The notes below the pieces were generated by a model. That model was not told the origin of the DNA. It was given only the letters and a program-made list of their open reading frames with translations, and did no database searches. DNA of 56,278 nt, from positions 1 to 56,278 of the forward strand of contig ONYA01000039.1 in NCBI GenBank assembly GCA_900321965.1, written 5' to 3'. Below, piece after piece: positions 34,148-49,176 of the stretch. Position 1 is the stretch's first letter; each line of letters begins with the position of its first letter. The position numbers and the translations under genes were made by a program. This DNA is from an uncultured Prevotellaceae bacterium (GTDB lineage Bacteria > Bacteroidota > Bacteroidia > Bacteroidales > Bacteroidaceae).

Positions 34148-34780
34148 TTAACGTTCGAAGTGCTGATAATCCTGCTGTTTGGTCCACGCGCCGCCCCATT
34201 TGAAGCCGTGCTTGATGAACAGCCGATAGCAGAGATCATCGCGCTCAATCTTGTAGGGTATGGCCTTCCTGCGGTCGGCATAGCAGGTTGCGTTGGCGGG
34301 CTGAACTATCAGCGTGCCGTTCGCCTGTCGCTTCACGTAGGGATTGTAGAGCGGGTTGATGTCGATGGCCAGACCCTGTGAGTGTTTCGACAGCTTCGTC
34401 GAACCGGCAATCCGTCGGAAGTTGAAGCAGCTGGTATTGTTGGCCCTCATCGACTGTTCGTCGTCAGCGTCGTAGTCGTCAACTAACTGCATCCGCTGAA
34501 TAGGGTAGTGGCGCTTGTAAAGTTCTTGAAAAATTTCTTTCAAGTCGCTGGCAATCATTTTATTACAAACAAGCTCGCCGATGTGTTCCTTGCCTTCGGT
34601 GTCGTAGTGCGACAGTCTCAGGTAGCGTAACTCCGAACGCTTGACGGTACAGTCGCGTTTGAACGACTTCCCCTCCATCCGCTGGAACACGGCGTCGCTG
34701 ATGGTATCAATTGTAAATGTCTGTGCATTTACAATTATTGCCGATGCAGCCCCCAATAGAACCATTGCAATTTTTCTCAT
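34148..34780 (-). CDS. M15-family metallopeptidase, probably peptidoglycan-cleaving
   Basis: The 210-residue protein has a signal peptide (MRKIAMVLLGAASAIIVNA) and the zinc motifs of M15 peptidases: KHSQGLAIDINPLYNP with His and Asp, and GFKWGGAWTKQQDYQHFE with the last His. These enzymes act on peptidoglycan peptides in the periplasm, as D,D-carboxypeptidase or L,D-type endopeptidase. The VanY/CwlK-like arrangement does not settle which bond is cut. It follows secA, separated by a strong terminator, and has no clear promoter box of its own. Confidence 0.85.
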   Translation of the reverse strand: MRKIAMVLLGAASAIIVNAQTFTIDTISDAVFQRMEGKSFKRDCTVKRSELRYLRLSHYDTEGKEHIGELVCNKMIASDLKEIFQELYKRHYPIQRMQLVDDYDADDEQSMRANNTSCFNFRRIAGSTKLSKHSQGLAIDINPLYNPYVKRQANGTLIVQPANATCYADRRKAIPYKIERDDLCYRLFIKHGFKWGGAWTKQQDYQHFER

Positions 34781-34791
34781 AACACATATAT

Positions 34792-34832
34792 AAAAAAAGG
34801 GGTTACTCCAACGAAGTAGAGCACCCTCTTTT
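34792..34832 (-). terminator. Rho-independent terminator after secA
   Basis: On the minus strand GGGTGCTC pairs with GAGTAACCCC (one or two bulged bases) and is followed by TTTTTTT. It lies immediately after the secA stop and before the M15 peptidase start. Confidence 0.8.
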
Positions 34833-34840
34833 CTTGTTGA

Positions 34841-38230
<3,390 letters not shown>

Positions 38231-38242
38231 ATTTTTTTTATT

Positions 38243-38284
38243 TCAATTTTCAATTTTCAATTATCAATTATCAATTGTCAATTC
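38243..38284. repeat. CAATTTTCAATTATCAATTG short repeats before secA
   Basis: Units TCAATTTT, TCAATTA and TCAATTG fill the gap between the phosphatase-like gene stop and the secA start. Confidence 0.8.
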
Positions 38285-38287
38285 TCC

Positions 38288-39838
38288 TCAATACAGCGGT
38301 TCCGCCGAGCAGGCGTTGGGCGCCCTGATACGGATATTCTTGGCTATTGATGGCGCTATTCTGTCAACAGTAACCCGATCGTTAATTATCTCGGCTTTCG
38401 TACCAGCTCCGTAGAAAATGATAGGGAACTGGATGAATGATGCACGCGACAACTGCGTGTCTTTCGTACTTTCATTCAGTATGTTCCAACCAGAAGATAC
38501 TTCTATAATAATATCACCACAACGGGTAGGATTGTAGCCGTTGCGTATCTTTTGGGTCTGCTCGTTATTGCTTACCAGCAGTTGAAGGCCGCTATATACA
38601 TTGCGTACACCAGAAATCTGCGATAGGAACTCCTGGGCACGCTGGCTGGCATCGGTCAGCGAAATGCGTTTTGATTCCAGCAGTTTATGATTCAGGAACA
38701 ATTGATTGCGGAAGCAAGTCTCGATATAGCGCCCTTGTCCCCATAGTGCACCGAAGTACATATTTAGCAGGTTGGACGTGCGGTTGACGTAGAACGTACC
38801 TGTTGGTATGCGGTATTTCTCGTAGTCAGCACTCTCAACATCGCTATATCCGGTGGACGTAATGACGAAAAGCACGTGCTCAGCGCCAATCTTGCGCTCG
38901 ATGCTACTGATGAGCGTAGCCAGTTCACGGTCTAATCGTAGGTATGTGTCTTGTAACTCATACTGGCACTCCGACATGGCCGCGTGATTGAATGTGCCAG
39001 CATAATAGCCGACATTCAGATAATCGGTGATACGGTCGCTTCCAAGCATCTCCTGCGTGATGCATTGCAGGGCCATATTCGTGACAAAGGCATTGATGAT
39101 ACCGCTGGTCTTGAGCTGCGCATACTTGTTATGGCCAGAGAACTTGTGCTTAAACGGTTTCTGTGTGTTGGCGGTATGCTGGAAATAATTGAATGTACCC
39201 GACAACTCAATCATTGGCTCCCAACTATCAGTACCACCTTCTTTAGCAGGTGAGTTGGTAACATTGAAGACGGACAGCCATTGAGGCTTTTGGGCATTAT
39301 AGTAGTCGGAAACAGTCCAACGGCCACTTTGCTCGTCAATCCAGAAAACACCATCAGCGGCATGCCCAGCAGACAAGATTGCTGCATCAATATAAGGAGC
39401 TACGCTGTAGATTTTGGCATTACCCTCTGTGGCAACCTTCAGTTCGTCTGTGATGGTTGATGCCAGCAGCAAGTCTGGCGTTTGTTTGTCCCCTGTGCAA
39501 ACTACGGGGCGTAATGACTCACGATCAAGCCATTGTCCGCTGACAATACTGTGGTATGAGGGCGTGACGCCTGTTACCACCGTCGCTATTGCTGAAGCCC
39601 GGTCAATAGGACTGAATGGATAGCTTGCGTTGCTGAAAACCAGTCCTTGATTGAGTAGCCGCTTGAATCCTTCGTCGGAATATAGCGGTGAGAAAGCTTC
39701 GAGATAATCAGTACGAAGTTGGTCAATGGTTATACTTACCACTAAGCGCGGAGCATATTGTATTTTGCTCTGCGCCAGCATCTCGGGTGTAAATCCGAGT
39801 ATTGCCAACAGGGTAATGTAGATATATTTATTTCTCAT
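38288..39838 (-). CDS. Exported alkaline-phosphatase-superfamily protein lacking most catalytic residues
   Basis: The 516-residue protein has a signal peptide (MRNKYIYITLLAILGFTPEM) and follows the PafA-like type I phosphodiesterase/phosphatase fold: VVSITIDQLRTDYLEAFSPL, GFKRLLNQGLVFSNASYPFS, the conserved QDTYLRLDRELATLI and IQFPIIFYGAG. Active members have a Thr nucleophile before GHASxYTG and metal-binding Asp/His pairs. Here those places read PIDRASAIATVVTG, YYAGTFNHAA and VITSTGYSDV (instead of TADHG), and the final His motif is also lost. Only the first Asp (residue 39) remains. It may be a structural or binding protein. It overlaps the DUF4105 gene by 11 bp and precedes secA. Confidence 0.8.
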   Translation of the reverse strand: MRNKYIYITLLAILGFTPEMLAQSKIQYAPRLVVSITIDQLRTDYLEAFSPLYSDEGFKRLLNQGLVFSNASYPFSPIDRASAIATVVTGVTPSYHSIVSGQWLDRESLRPVVCTGDKQTPDLLLASTITDELKVATEGNAKIYSVAPYIDAAILSAGHAADGVFWIDEQSGRWTVSDYYNAQKPQWLSVFNVTNSPAKEGGTDSWEPMIELSGTFNYFQHTANTQKPFKHKFSGHNKYAQLKTSGIINAFVTNMALQCITQEMLGSDRITDYLNVGYYAGTFNHAAMSECQYELQDTYLRLDRELATLISSIERKIGAEHVLFVITSTGYSDVESADYEKYRIPTGTFYVNRTSNLLNMYFGALWGQGRYIETCFRNQLFLNHKLLESKRISLTDASQRAQEFLSQISGVRNVYSGLQLLVSNNEQTQKIRNGYNPTRCGDIIIEVSSGWNILNESTKDTQLSRASFIQFPIIFYGAGTKAEIINDRVTVDRIAPSIAKNIRIRAPNACSAEPLY

Positions 39839-41015
39839 CTTTTATGTGTATCCCAATTCTTATTAGCAAACATAATGCCAGAATCAACCAGCCTTCAGCA
39901 TAATGCTGTATGAGTCCTCCCAGAAGATACAGACAGACCATTGTCAGCAATAGCCACTTGTATTTCTTCGTGCGATGTCGCAGAATGGCGGGAATAAAAA
40001 ACAGGTGGACAGGATTTAATAACAGTAATTGGAGGTTCAGCGACGTCGTAGGATGCTGTGAGAAAATCATTACAAAAAGTACACATCCGGTTAATCCCAA
40101 GCACAACATCCACAGGACATCCCATATAGGAAATGTCTTATGTCGTTTCAGTTCTATTGCTGCAATCAGTAATGATACAATCAGTAGGAATATGAAGCAC
40201 TCCGTCGGTGAGCAGAAGAAATCGGGGGCGATTCTCTGAACACCGGGCTGGACGGGCATACGCCGTTCCTTGACCAACGGGCGATAATCGCCATTAGAAC
40301 TATGAATCATAGCATGATCAAAGTCGTAGAGCAGGTTGTCTGGCAGGAATTCCTGTTCTTCGCGTGTAGTCTTGAAATCAGCTTTTAGTCCCAGGAGCAA
40401 GTCATTGCCGAACGTTGCCCAATCATGATGTCGCGTCTTCTCGTGAATCATCTCACGGAAACTCGGTTTGTAATCGTTGCGATTCTCATACACCACCTTG
40501 CCGACAACACATCTCTCTATCATGTCGCGCGGACGCGTCGAACAGTTGTCGTAGAAGTAGTTGTAACGATAGATGCGGTTTTCTGGCTGGTAGTTCTCTT
40601 CCAAAGCCAGGTTGAGGGCCCGCTTTTCCTCTGCCGTCAGATTCAGTACCTGCTCAGTGACGGAGCTCCCCCAGCGCTGATAGTATTTGCAAAAGAGTGA
40701 GAATGGTGCAATCTCCAGCTCATAGTCTGTCAGTCCGAAGACAAAACGTGCAACGAAATGAGGTGCATTGAAATTGAACACTCCCCAATTGAATACCAAG
40801 TCAGCCTCTTTGCCTTGATGAAAGTCCTGGTATCGCAGGGCAGTATGTCCGTAAAGACTATACACCTCCTCGTGAGGAGAGCAGGTGAGCAGCGAGAATT
40901 CAACGCTGTCCATATACGCCACTGAATCATACTTCTGGGCCTTTGCCGGCAACTGGAGTATGACGCAAAAAGTGAATATATAAATAGTACGTAATACTAA
41001 CTTCAAACGTTTCAC
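39828..41015 (-). CDS. DUF4105 membrane protein
   Basis: The 395-residue protein has a signal peptide or first helix (VLRTIYIFTFCVILQLPAKA), then a DUF4105 domain with conserved VYSLYGHTALRYQD and NYFYDNCSTRPRDMIERC, whose His and Cys resemble a thiol-hydrolase pair. Five or so transmembrane helices follow at the C-terminus. Its biochemical role is unknown. It overlaps the phosphatase-like gene by 11 bp, and both may be co-transcribed with secA. The start is GTG 41015, only 4 bases after a promoter -7 box (41020-41027), which implies a nearly leaderless transcript. Confidence 0.8.
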   Translation of the reverse strand: MKRLKLVLRTIYIFTFCVILQLPAKAQKYDSVAYMDSVEFSLLTCSPHEEVYSLYGHTALRYQDFHQGKEADLVFNWGVFNFNAPHFVARFVFGLTDYELEIAPFSLFCKYYQRWGSSVTEQVLNLTAEEKRALNLALEENYQPENRIYRYNYFYDNCSTRPRDMIERCVVGKVVYENRNDYKPSFREMIHEKTRHHDWATFGNDLLLGLKADFKTTREEQEFLPDNLLYDFDHAMIHSSNGDYRPLVKERRMPVQPGVQRIAPDFFCSPTECFIFLLIVSLLIAAIELKRHKTFPIWDVLWMLCLGLTGCVLFVMIFSQHPTTSLNLQLLLLNPVHLFFIPAILRHRTKKYKWLLLTMVCLYLLGGLIQHYAEGWLILALCLLIRIGIHIKDEK

Positions 41016-41019
41016 GGTG

Positions 41020-41027
41020 CAAAATTA
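41020..41027 (-). promoter_or_regulatory. Promoter -7 box TAATTTTG, nearly leaderless
   Basis: On the minus strand TAATTTTGCACCGTG places the start codon 4 bases after the box. With the plus-strand box at 41071 it forms a divergent promoter region of under 100 bp. Confidence 0.6.
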
Positions 41028-41070
41028 CGAAATAAATCCCGAATATGCGAACGTTTCCGAAAAATATTTG

Positions 41071-41078
41071 TATCTTTG
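41071..41078 (+). promoter_or_regulatory. Promoter -7 box TATCTTTG for the GH2 beta-galactosidase
   Basis: TATCTTTGCACC lies 35 bp before the ATG at 41114. Confidence 0.75.
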
Positions 41079-41107
41079 CACCAATTAATTGTTTTAATAG
41101 GAAATGA

Positions 41108-44167
<3,060 letters not shown>

Positions 44168-44274
44168 ACTCATAGTCCCTGTTTCTGGATAAGAATAATA
44201 CCGATTACATGGATGCAGCAGAGGAAAAATCCTTAAAAAACGTTCACATTCTTTGCTGTTTGCGTTTTTATTGC

Positions 44275-44282
44275 TATCTTTG
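44275..44282 (+). promoter_or_regulatory. Promoter -7 box TATCTTTG for the MORN-repeat gene
   Basis: TATCTTTGTGCG lies 27 bp before the TTG at 44310 and rules out start codons further upstream. Confidence 0.65.
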
Positions 44283-44309
44283 TGCGATTTATTAAAAAAA
44301 AGTATTGTT

Positions 44310-45419
44310 TTGAGACATTATATATTATCATTATTGATACTGGGACTGCCGCTGACAATCAGCGCACAGAAGATAACCCTTGGCTCGACAACGACCAAGG
44401 ACGGTGGTGACTATCAGGGAGAAATGCTGGCCGGAAAACCCCACGGCAAGGGTAAGGCCACGTATAAGAATGGTAACACGTACGAAGGCGAGTACGACAA
44501 AGGTAAGCGTCAGGGTTACGGCACTTATACGTTCTTCGACGGTGAGCGCTACGAAGGCCAGTGGTTCCAGGACCAGCAGCACGGCAAGGGCGTCTACTAC
44601 TTTGCCAATAACAACCGCTACGACGGTCTGTGGTTCCGCGACTACCAGCAGGGTCACGGCGTGATGTACTACTACAACGGCGACAAGTACGACGGCGAGT
44701 GGAAGCTCGACAAGCGCGAGGGCAAGGGCACCTACACCTTTGCCAGCGGTGCCTATTACAGCGGTGACTGGAAGGACGACATGAAGCATGGTAACGGCTT
44801 CTATGACTGGGCCGACGGCTCGACGTACGACGGCCAGTGGGTGAACAACCTGCGTCAGGGCAAGGGCACGTACCGCTATGCCGGCGGCGACGTCTACACG
44901 GGCCAGTGGCGCAACGACCTGCAGCACGGCAAGGGCATCTACCGGTTCCAGAATGGCGATGTCTACGAGGGCGACTATGCCGACGGCAAGCGTAACGGCA
45001 CGGGCATCATCACCTACGCCAACGGCGACAAGTACACAGGTCAGTTCCTGCAGGGCGACAAGTCGGGCACGGGCACGTTGGTGTGGAAGAACGGAAACAC
45101 TTACGTTGGCCAGTGGAAGCTGGACAAGCCCAACGGACGCGGCAAGCTGACGATGCGCAACGGCGACGTCTACGAAGGACAGTTCAAGGACGGTAAGATA
45201 GAGGGCGCTGGTATTGCCCGCTTTGCCGACGGCATGAAGTTCAAAGGCACGTTCCGCAACGGCAAGCGCAACGGCAAGGCCATTGAGGAAGACAAGGACG
45301 GCAAGCGCTTTGAGGGCACGTATGTCGACGATCTGCGCGACGGTCCCTTCGTCGAGAAAGACCGCAACGGCAACGTCATCGCCGAAGGCACTTACATCCG
45401 CGGACGCCGTCAGCGATAA
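44310..45419 (+). CDS. Exported MORN-repeat protein with a likely TTG start
   Basis: The frame has about fourteen MORN repeats of 23 residues (YEGEYDKGKRQGYGTYTF, YDGEWKLDKREGKGTYTF and so on), which form an extended beta-hairpin ladder. A signal peptide (RHYILSLLILGLPLTISA) precedes them. The open frame begins at 44253, but the promoter -7 box at 44275-44282 lies inside that extension, so translation must start later; the only usable codon before the signal peptide is TTG 44310 (369 residues). MORN proteins often bind lipids or act as scaffolds, but the role here is unknown. A short gap of 38 bp leads to the YhcH-like gene. Confidence 0.82.
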   Translation: MRHYILSLLILGLPLTISAQKITLGSTTTKDGGDYQGEMLAGKPHGKGKATYKNGNTYEGEYDKGKRQGYGTYTFFDGERYEGQWFQDQQHGKGVYYFANNNRYDGLWFRDYQQGHGVMYYYNGDKYDGEWKLDKREGKGTYTFASGAYYSGDWKDDMKHGNGFYDWADGSTYDGQWVNNLRQGKGTYRYAGGDVYTGQWRNDLQHGKGIYRFQNGDVYEGDYADGKRNGTGIITYANGDKYTGQFLQGDKSGTGTLVWKNGNTYVGQWKLDKPNGRGKLTMRNGDVYEGQFKDGKIEGAGIARFADGMKFKGTFRNGKRNGKAIEEDKDGKRFEGTYVDDLRDGPFVEKDRNGNVIAEGTYIRGRRQR

Positions 45420-45457
45420 GAATGAAACTCAATGTTTAACTTAAAAACTAACAGAAT

Positions 45458-45901
45458 ATGATTATTGACACACTTGACAACTTAGGCAAGTATGTGGGAC
45501 TGAACCCGCTGTTTGCCGATGTGGTGTCATTCCTGAAAGAGAATGACCTCAGCACGCTGGAGGACGGCAAGCACCCGATCAAGGGTGGTGACCTCTTCGT
45601 GAACATCACCACAGCCAAGGGTCGCACGAAGGAAGCCGCCGTGCTGGAGACCCACATCAACATGATTGACATCCAGATTCCCATCGACAACGATGAGACC
45701 TACGGTTACACGCCGCTCCAGGACCTGCCCGCCTTTGAGTACAATGCCGAGAAGGACATTACGAAATACGGCACGACGCTGGCTCAGACCTACGTCACCT
45801 GCCGCCCGGGCCAGATGGCCATCTTCTTCCCCCAGGACGGCCACGCCCCCTGCATCGGCGACAAAGACATCAGGAAAGCTATTTTTAAAGTAAAAGCATA
45901 A
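45458..45901 (+). CDS. YhcH/YjgK/YiaL family protein
   Basis: The 147-residue protein matches the YhcH/EbgC cupin-like family: ETHINMIDIQIPIDNDETYG, KDITKYGTTLAQTYVTCRPG, MAIFFPQDGHAPCIG and a C-terminal KAIFKVKA. The conserved His and Glu residues bind a metal. Relatives are thought to help in sugar-anomer or sialic-acid metabolism; the exact reaction is unproven. It lies 6 bp before the branching enzyme gene and may be co-transcribed. Confidence 0.9.
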   Translation: MIIDTLDNLGKYVGLNPLFADVVSFLKENDLSTLEDGKHPIKGGDLFVNITTAKGRTKEAAVLETHINMIDIQIPIDNDETYGYTPLQDLPAFEYNAEKDITKYGTTLAQTYVTCRPGQMAIFFPQDGHAPCIGDKDIRKAIFKVKA

Positions 45902-45907
45902 CCAACT

Positions 45908-48013
45908 ATGGCAACGACAAAGAAAACCACGACAACGAAGAAAAGTACTGCCGTCAAGAAGACTACGACGAAGAAAGTAACCAAGAAGGTGGTGGAACAG
46001 GCTCCACAACATATCGGTTTAGTACAGCACGACTCATGGCTGGAACCTTTTGAAGGTGCCATCCGCGGACGTCACGACCACGCTCTGTGGAAGATTGGCC
46101 AGCTGACGCAGAATGGCAAGAGGACGCTCTCCGACTTTGCCACCGGCCACCTGTACTACGGCCTGCACAAACTGGCGAAGGGCTGGGTGTTCCGCGAGTG
46201 GGCTCCCAATGCTACGGAAATCTACCTCATCGGCGACTTCAACAACTGGCAGGAGACCGACAAGTATAAGTGCAAGCGCATAGAGGGTACCGGCAACTGG
46301 GAGCTCAAGCTCTCGGAGAAGGCTCTGAAGCACGGCCAGCTCTACAAGATGAAGGTGAAGTGGAACGGCGGCGAGGGTGAGCGTATTCCCGCCTGGTGCC
46401 GTCGCGTCGTCCAGGACGACCAGACGAAGATTTTCTCAGCACAGGTGTGGAACCCCGAAACGCCCTACGTCTGGAAGAAAAAGAAGTTCAAGCCCGACAC
46501 CGCGCCGCTGCTCATCTATGAGTGCCATGTGGGTATGGGACAAGATGCCGAGAAGGTCGGCTCATACAAGGAGTTCACCGAGAACGTCCTGCCGCGTGTA
46601 AAAAAGGACGGCTACAACGCCATTCAGGTGATGGCCATCCAGGAGCATCCCTACTACGGCTCCTTCGGCTATCACGTCTCGTCGTTCTTTGCCCCCTCCA
46701 GCCGTTTCGGCACCCCCGAGGACCTGAAGGAGATGATTGACACCGCCCACAAGCTTGGCATCGCCGTCATCATGGACATCGTACACTCCCACGCCGTGAA
46801 GAACGAGGTGGAGGGACTCGGCAACCTCTGTGGCGACCCCAACCAGTTCTTCTATGCCGGCGACCGTCACGAGCATCCGGCTTGGGACTCGCTCTGCTTC
46901 GACTACGGCAAGGACGAGGTGATGCACTTCCTGCTCTCTAACTGCAAGTACTGGCTCGAGGAGTTCCACTTCGACGGCTTCCGCTTCGACGGCGTCACCT
47001 CGATGCTCTACTACTCGCACGGACTGGGTGAGGCCTTCGGCGGCTATGGCGACTACTTCAACGGTCACGAGGACGACAACGCCATCTGCTACCTGACGCT
47101 GGCCAACAAGCTCATCCACGAGGTGAACCCCAACGCCATCACCATTGCCGAAGAGGTGTCGGGTATGCCCGGACTGGCCGCCAAGTTCGAGGACGGCGGC
47201 TACGGCTTCGACTACCGTATGGCGATGAACATCCCCGACTACTGGATCAAGACTATTAAAGAGGTACGCGATGAGGACATCAACGTATGCTCCATCTTCT
47301 GGGAGGTCAAGAACCGCCGTCCGGATGAAAAAACCATCTCCTACTGCGAGAGCCACGACCAGGCATTGGTGGGCGACAAGACCATCATCTTCCGACTCAT
47401 CGATGCCGATATGTACTGGCACTTCGCCAAGAAGGACGTCAACGATATGGCACAGCGCGGCATAGCTCTCCACAAGATGATCCGACTGGTGACAGCTGGC
47501 GCCATCAACGGCGGCTACCTGAACTTCATGGGTAATGAGTTCGGACATCCCGAATGGATTGACTTCCCGCGTGAGGGTAACGGCTGGTCGTACAAGTATG
47601 CTCGCCGGCAGTGGAACCTCGTCGACAATCCCGACCTCTGCTACCACTGGCTCGGCGATTTCGACCGCAAGATGCTCGAGGTTATCAAGAGCGAGAAGAA
47701 CTTCCAGGCCACGCCCGTCACCGAGATATGGCACGACGACGGCGACCAGGTGCTCTGCTTCATGCGCGGCGACCTCGTCTTTGTCTTCAACTTCTCGCCG
47801 ACGCGCTCGTACACCGACTACGGCTTCCTCGTACCCACAGGTTCCTACGACGTGGTGCTGAACACCGACGCGAAGGAGTTCGGCGGCAACGGCTTTGCCG
47901 ACGACACAATGACCCATATCACCAACTTCGACCCGCTCTACGTGCAGGATAAGAAGGAGTGGCTGAAACTCTACATCCCTGCCCGTTCTGCTGTTGTACT
48001 GAAGAAGAACTAA
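45908..48013 (+). CDS. glgB: 1,4-alpha-glucan branching enzyme with a K/T-rich N-terminal tail
   Basis: The 701-residue protein has a CBM48 domain (WVFREWAPNATEIYLIGDFN) and a GH13 barrel with YGSFGYHVSSFFAPSSRFGT, nucleophile Asp in FDGFRFDGVTSM (about residue 361), acid/base Glu in ITIAEEVSGMPG (about 414) and the third acid in SYCESHDQALVGDK (about 480). It makes alpha-1,6 branches in glycogen. Residues 1-28 form a Lys/Thr-rich tail (MATTKKTTTTKKSTAVKKTT) not needed for the fold. Glycogen storage is typical of Prevotella. No other glg gene is next to it. Its stop overlaps the next start (TAATG). Confidence 0.93.
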   Translation: MATTKKTTTTKKSTAVKKTTTKKVTKKVVEQAPQHIGLVQHDSWLEPFEGAIRGRHDHALWKIGQLTQNGKRTLSDFATGHLYYGLHKLAKGWVFREWAPNATEIYLIGDFNNWQETDKYKCKRIEGTGNWELKLSEKALKHGQLYKMKVKWNGGEGERIPAWCRRVVQDDQTKIFSAQVWNPETPYVWKKKKFKPDTAPLLIYECHVGMGQDAEKVGSYKEFTENVLPRVKKDGYNAIQVMAIQEHPYYGSFGYHVSSFFAPSSRFGTPEDLKEMIDTAHKLGIAVIMDIVHSHAVKNEVEGLGNLCGDPNQFFYAGDRHEHPAWDSLCFDYGKDEVMHFLLSNCKYWLEEFHFDGFRFDGVTSMLYYSHGLGEAFGGYGDYFNGHEDDNAICYLTLANKLIHEVNPNAITIAEEVSGMPGLAAKFEDGGYGFDYRMAMNIPDYWIKTIKEVRDEDINVCSIFWEVKNRRPDEKTISYCESHDQALVGDKTIIFRLIDADMYWHFAKKDVNDMAQRGIALHKMIRLVTAGAINGGYLNFMGNEFGHPEWIDFPREGNGWSYKYARRQWNLVDNPDLCYHWLGDFDRKMLEVIKSEKNFQATPVTEIWHDDGDQVLCFMRGDLVFVFNFSPTRSYTDYGFLVPTGSYDVVLNTDAKEFGGNGFADDTMTHITNFDPLYVQDKKEWLKLYIPARSAVVLKKN

Positions 48014-49176
48014 TGAACTATAACCACCAAGTGAGGAACGATGGCACCACGACTATCAAGGCCGTGTGTGCTGTCGTTCTTGTTTGTTTCACCTTCCTCT
48101 GGCTCTATTGCTTCCAGGCCGACGTCATGTATGTGACCCAGCATGTGCTCAGCGGTGGGCTGACGCGTTACCACCGCTTGTTGGGAGCTGTTGTCCTGAC
48201 AGCCCTGCTGTGGCTGTTACAACTTGTAGTCTACAGATTTGTAAAACTGCGTAAGCGCGGCCACGCCCTTACATGGTTCCCGTCGATGCTGGTGCTGGCC
48301 GTCCTTTCCTCAGTCGATGCCGACTTCTACCGTCACGCTACGACTGGTATCTGGGTGTGGCTGGCTCCGCTGCTGCTTGTGGTTTGGGGCCTGCTTGTCT
48401 GGCTGGCTAAGATTGTGCAGCCTTACGAGACAGACAGTCGCAGTTTCTCAGTTCTGCGACGGGTGTGGATTAATTTGCTGACAGCAGTCCTGATGATCAT
48501 TGGCGTAGCCGCCTGTGGCAATACCAACGCCGTGTTCCATTTCCGCACCCATGCTGAGGTAGCCATGCTTCAGGGAGACTACGATGAGGCCCTTCGTGCT
48601 GGAGAGCGCTCGTTGGAAACCGACAGTAGCTTGGTGATGGTGCGCATGTATGCGCTTTCGCGTCAAGGACAACTGGCCGACCGTCTGTTTGAGTACCCCT
48701 TGGTGCCGACGAGCGACGCGATGCTGCCGACGCAGCAGCAGGCCACCCGTCTGATGGCGTATCCCGCTGACAGCCTCTATCGCCATTTGGGTGCCATTCC
48801 CCGTCGTGCTATGCAGCCTATGGACTATCTGCGGGCCATTCTCCGTTCCGGTCAGGCCAAGCCCGCCGCTGTCGACTATCTGCTCTGCGGCTACCTGATA
48901 GACTGCGACCTCGACGGTTTCGCCAGCGAACTGACACATTATTATACGGTGAGCGACAGTCTGCCCCGCTACTACCGCGAGGCATTGGTGCTTTACAACC
49001 ATCTGCGCAGCCATCCGCTGGTCGTCTATAAAGACCCTGTGTTAGACACCGACTACAAGGATATGCGCAAGATGCTGGCCACCTGTCGTCAGGAAAGCGA
49101 GCGCAGAAGTATGCTTTTAGAGAATTACGCCGGCAGCTACTGGCATTATTTCTTGAACTTCAAGAACAACTCGTGA
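48013..49176 (+). CDS. DUF6057-like membrane protein
   Basis: The 387-residue protein starts at ATG 48013, sharing its A with the glgB stop. It has about five transmembrane helices in the first half (AVCAVVLVCFTFLWLYCFQA, LLGAVVLTALLWLLQLVVYR, LLTAVLMIIGVAACGNTNAV) and a soluble C-terminal half with TPR-like helices (AMLQGDYDEALRAGERSLET). This matches DUF6057, common in Bacteroidales and of unknown role. The frame extends to 47959 in glgB, but the 48013 start fits the first helix. Its last 31 bp overlap the end of the convergent ABC gene. Confidence 0.72.
   Translation: MNYNHQVRNDGTTTIKAVCAVVLVCFTFLWLYCFQADVMYVTQHVLSGGLTRYHRLLGAVVLTALLWLLQLVVYRFVKLRKRGHALTWFPSMLVLAVLSSVDADFYRHATTGIWVWLAPLLLVVWGLLVWLAKIVQPYETDSRSFSVLRRVWINLLTAVLMIIGVAACGNTNAVFHFRTHAEVAMLQGDYDEALRAGERSLETDSSLVMVRMYALSRQGQLADRLFEYPLVPTSDAMLPTQQQATRLMAYPADSLYRHLGAIPRRAMQPMDYLRAILRSGQAKPAAVDYLLCGYLIDCDLDGFASELTHYYTVSDSLPRYYREALVLYNHLRSHPLVVYKDPVLDTDYKDMRKMLATCRQESERRSMLLENYAGSYWHYFLNFKNNS

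Noticed and set aside
46562-47917. 451-codon open frame on the minus strand
   Set aside because: Antisense of glgB, whose catalytic motifs are all on the plus strand.
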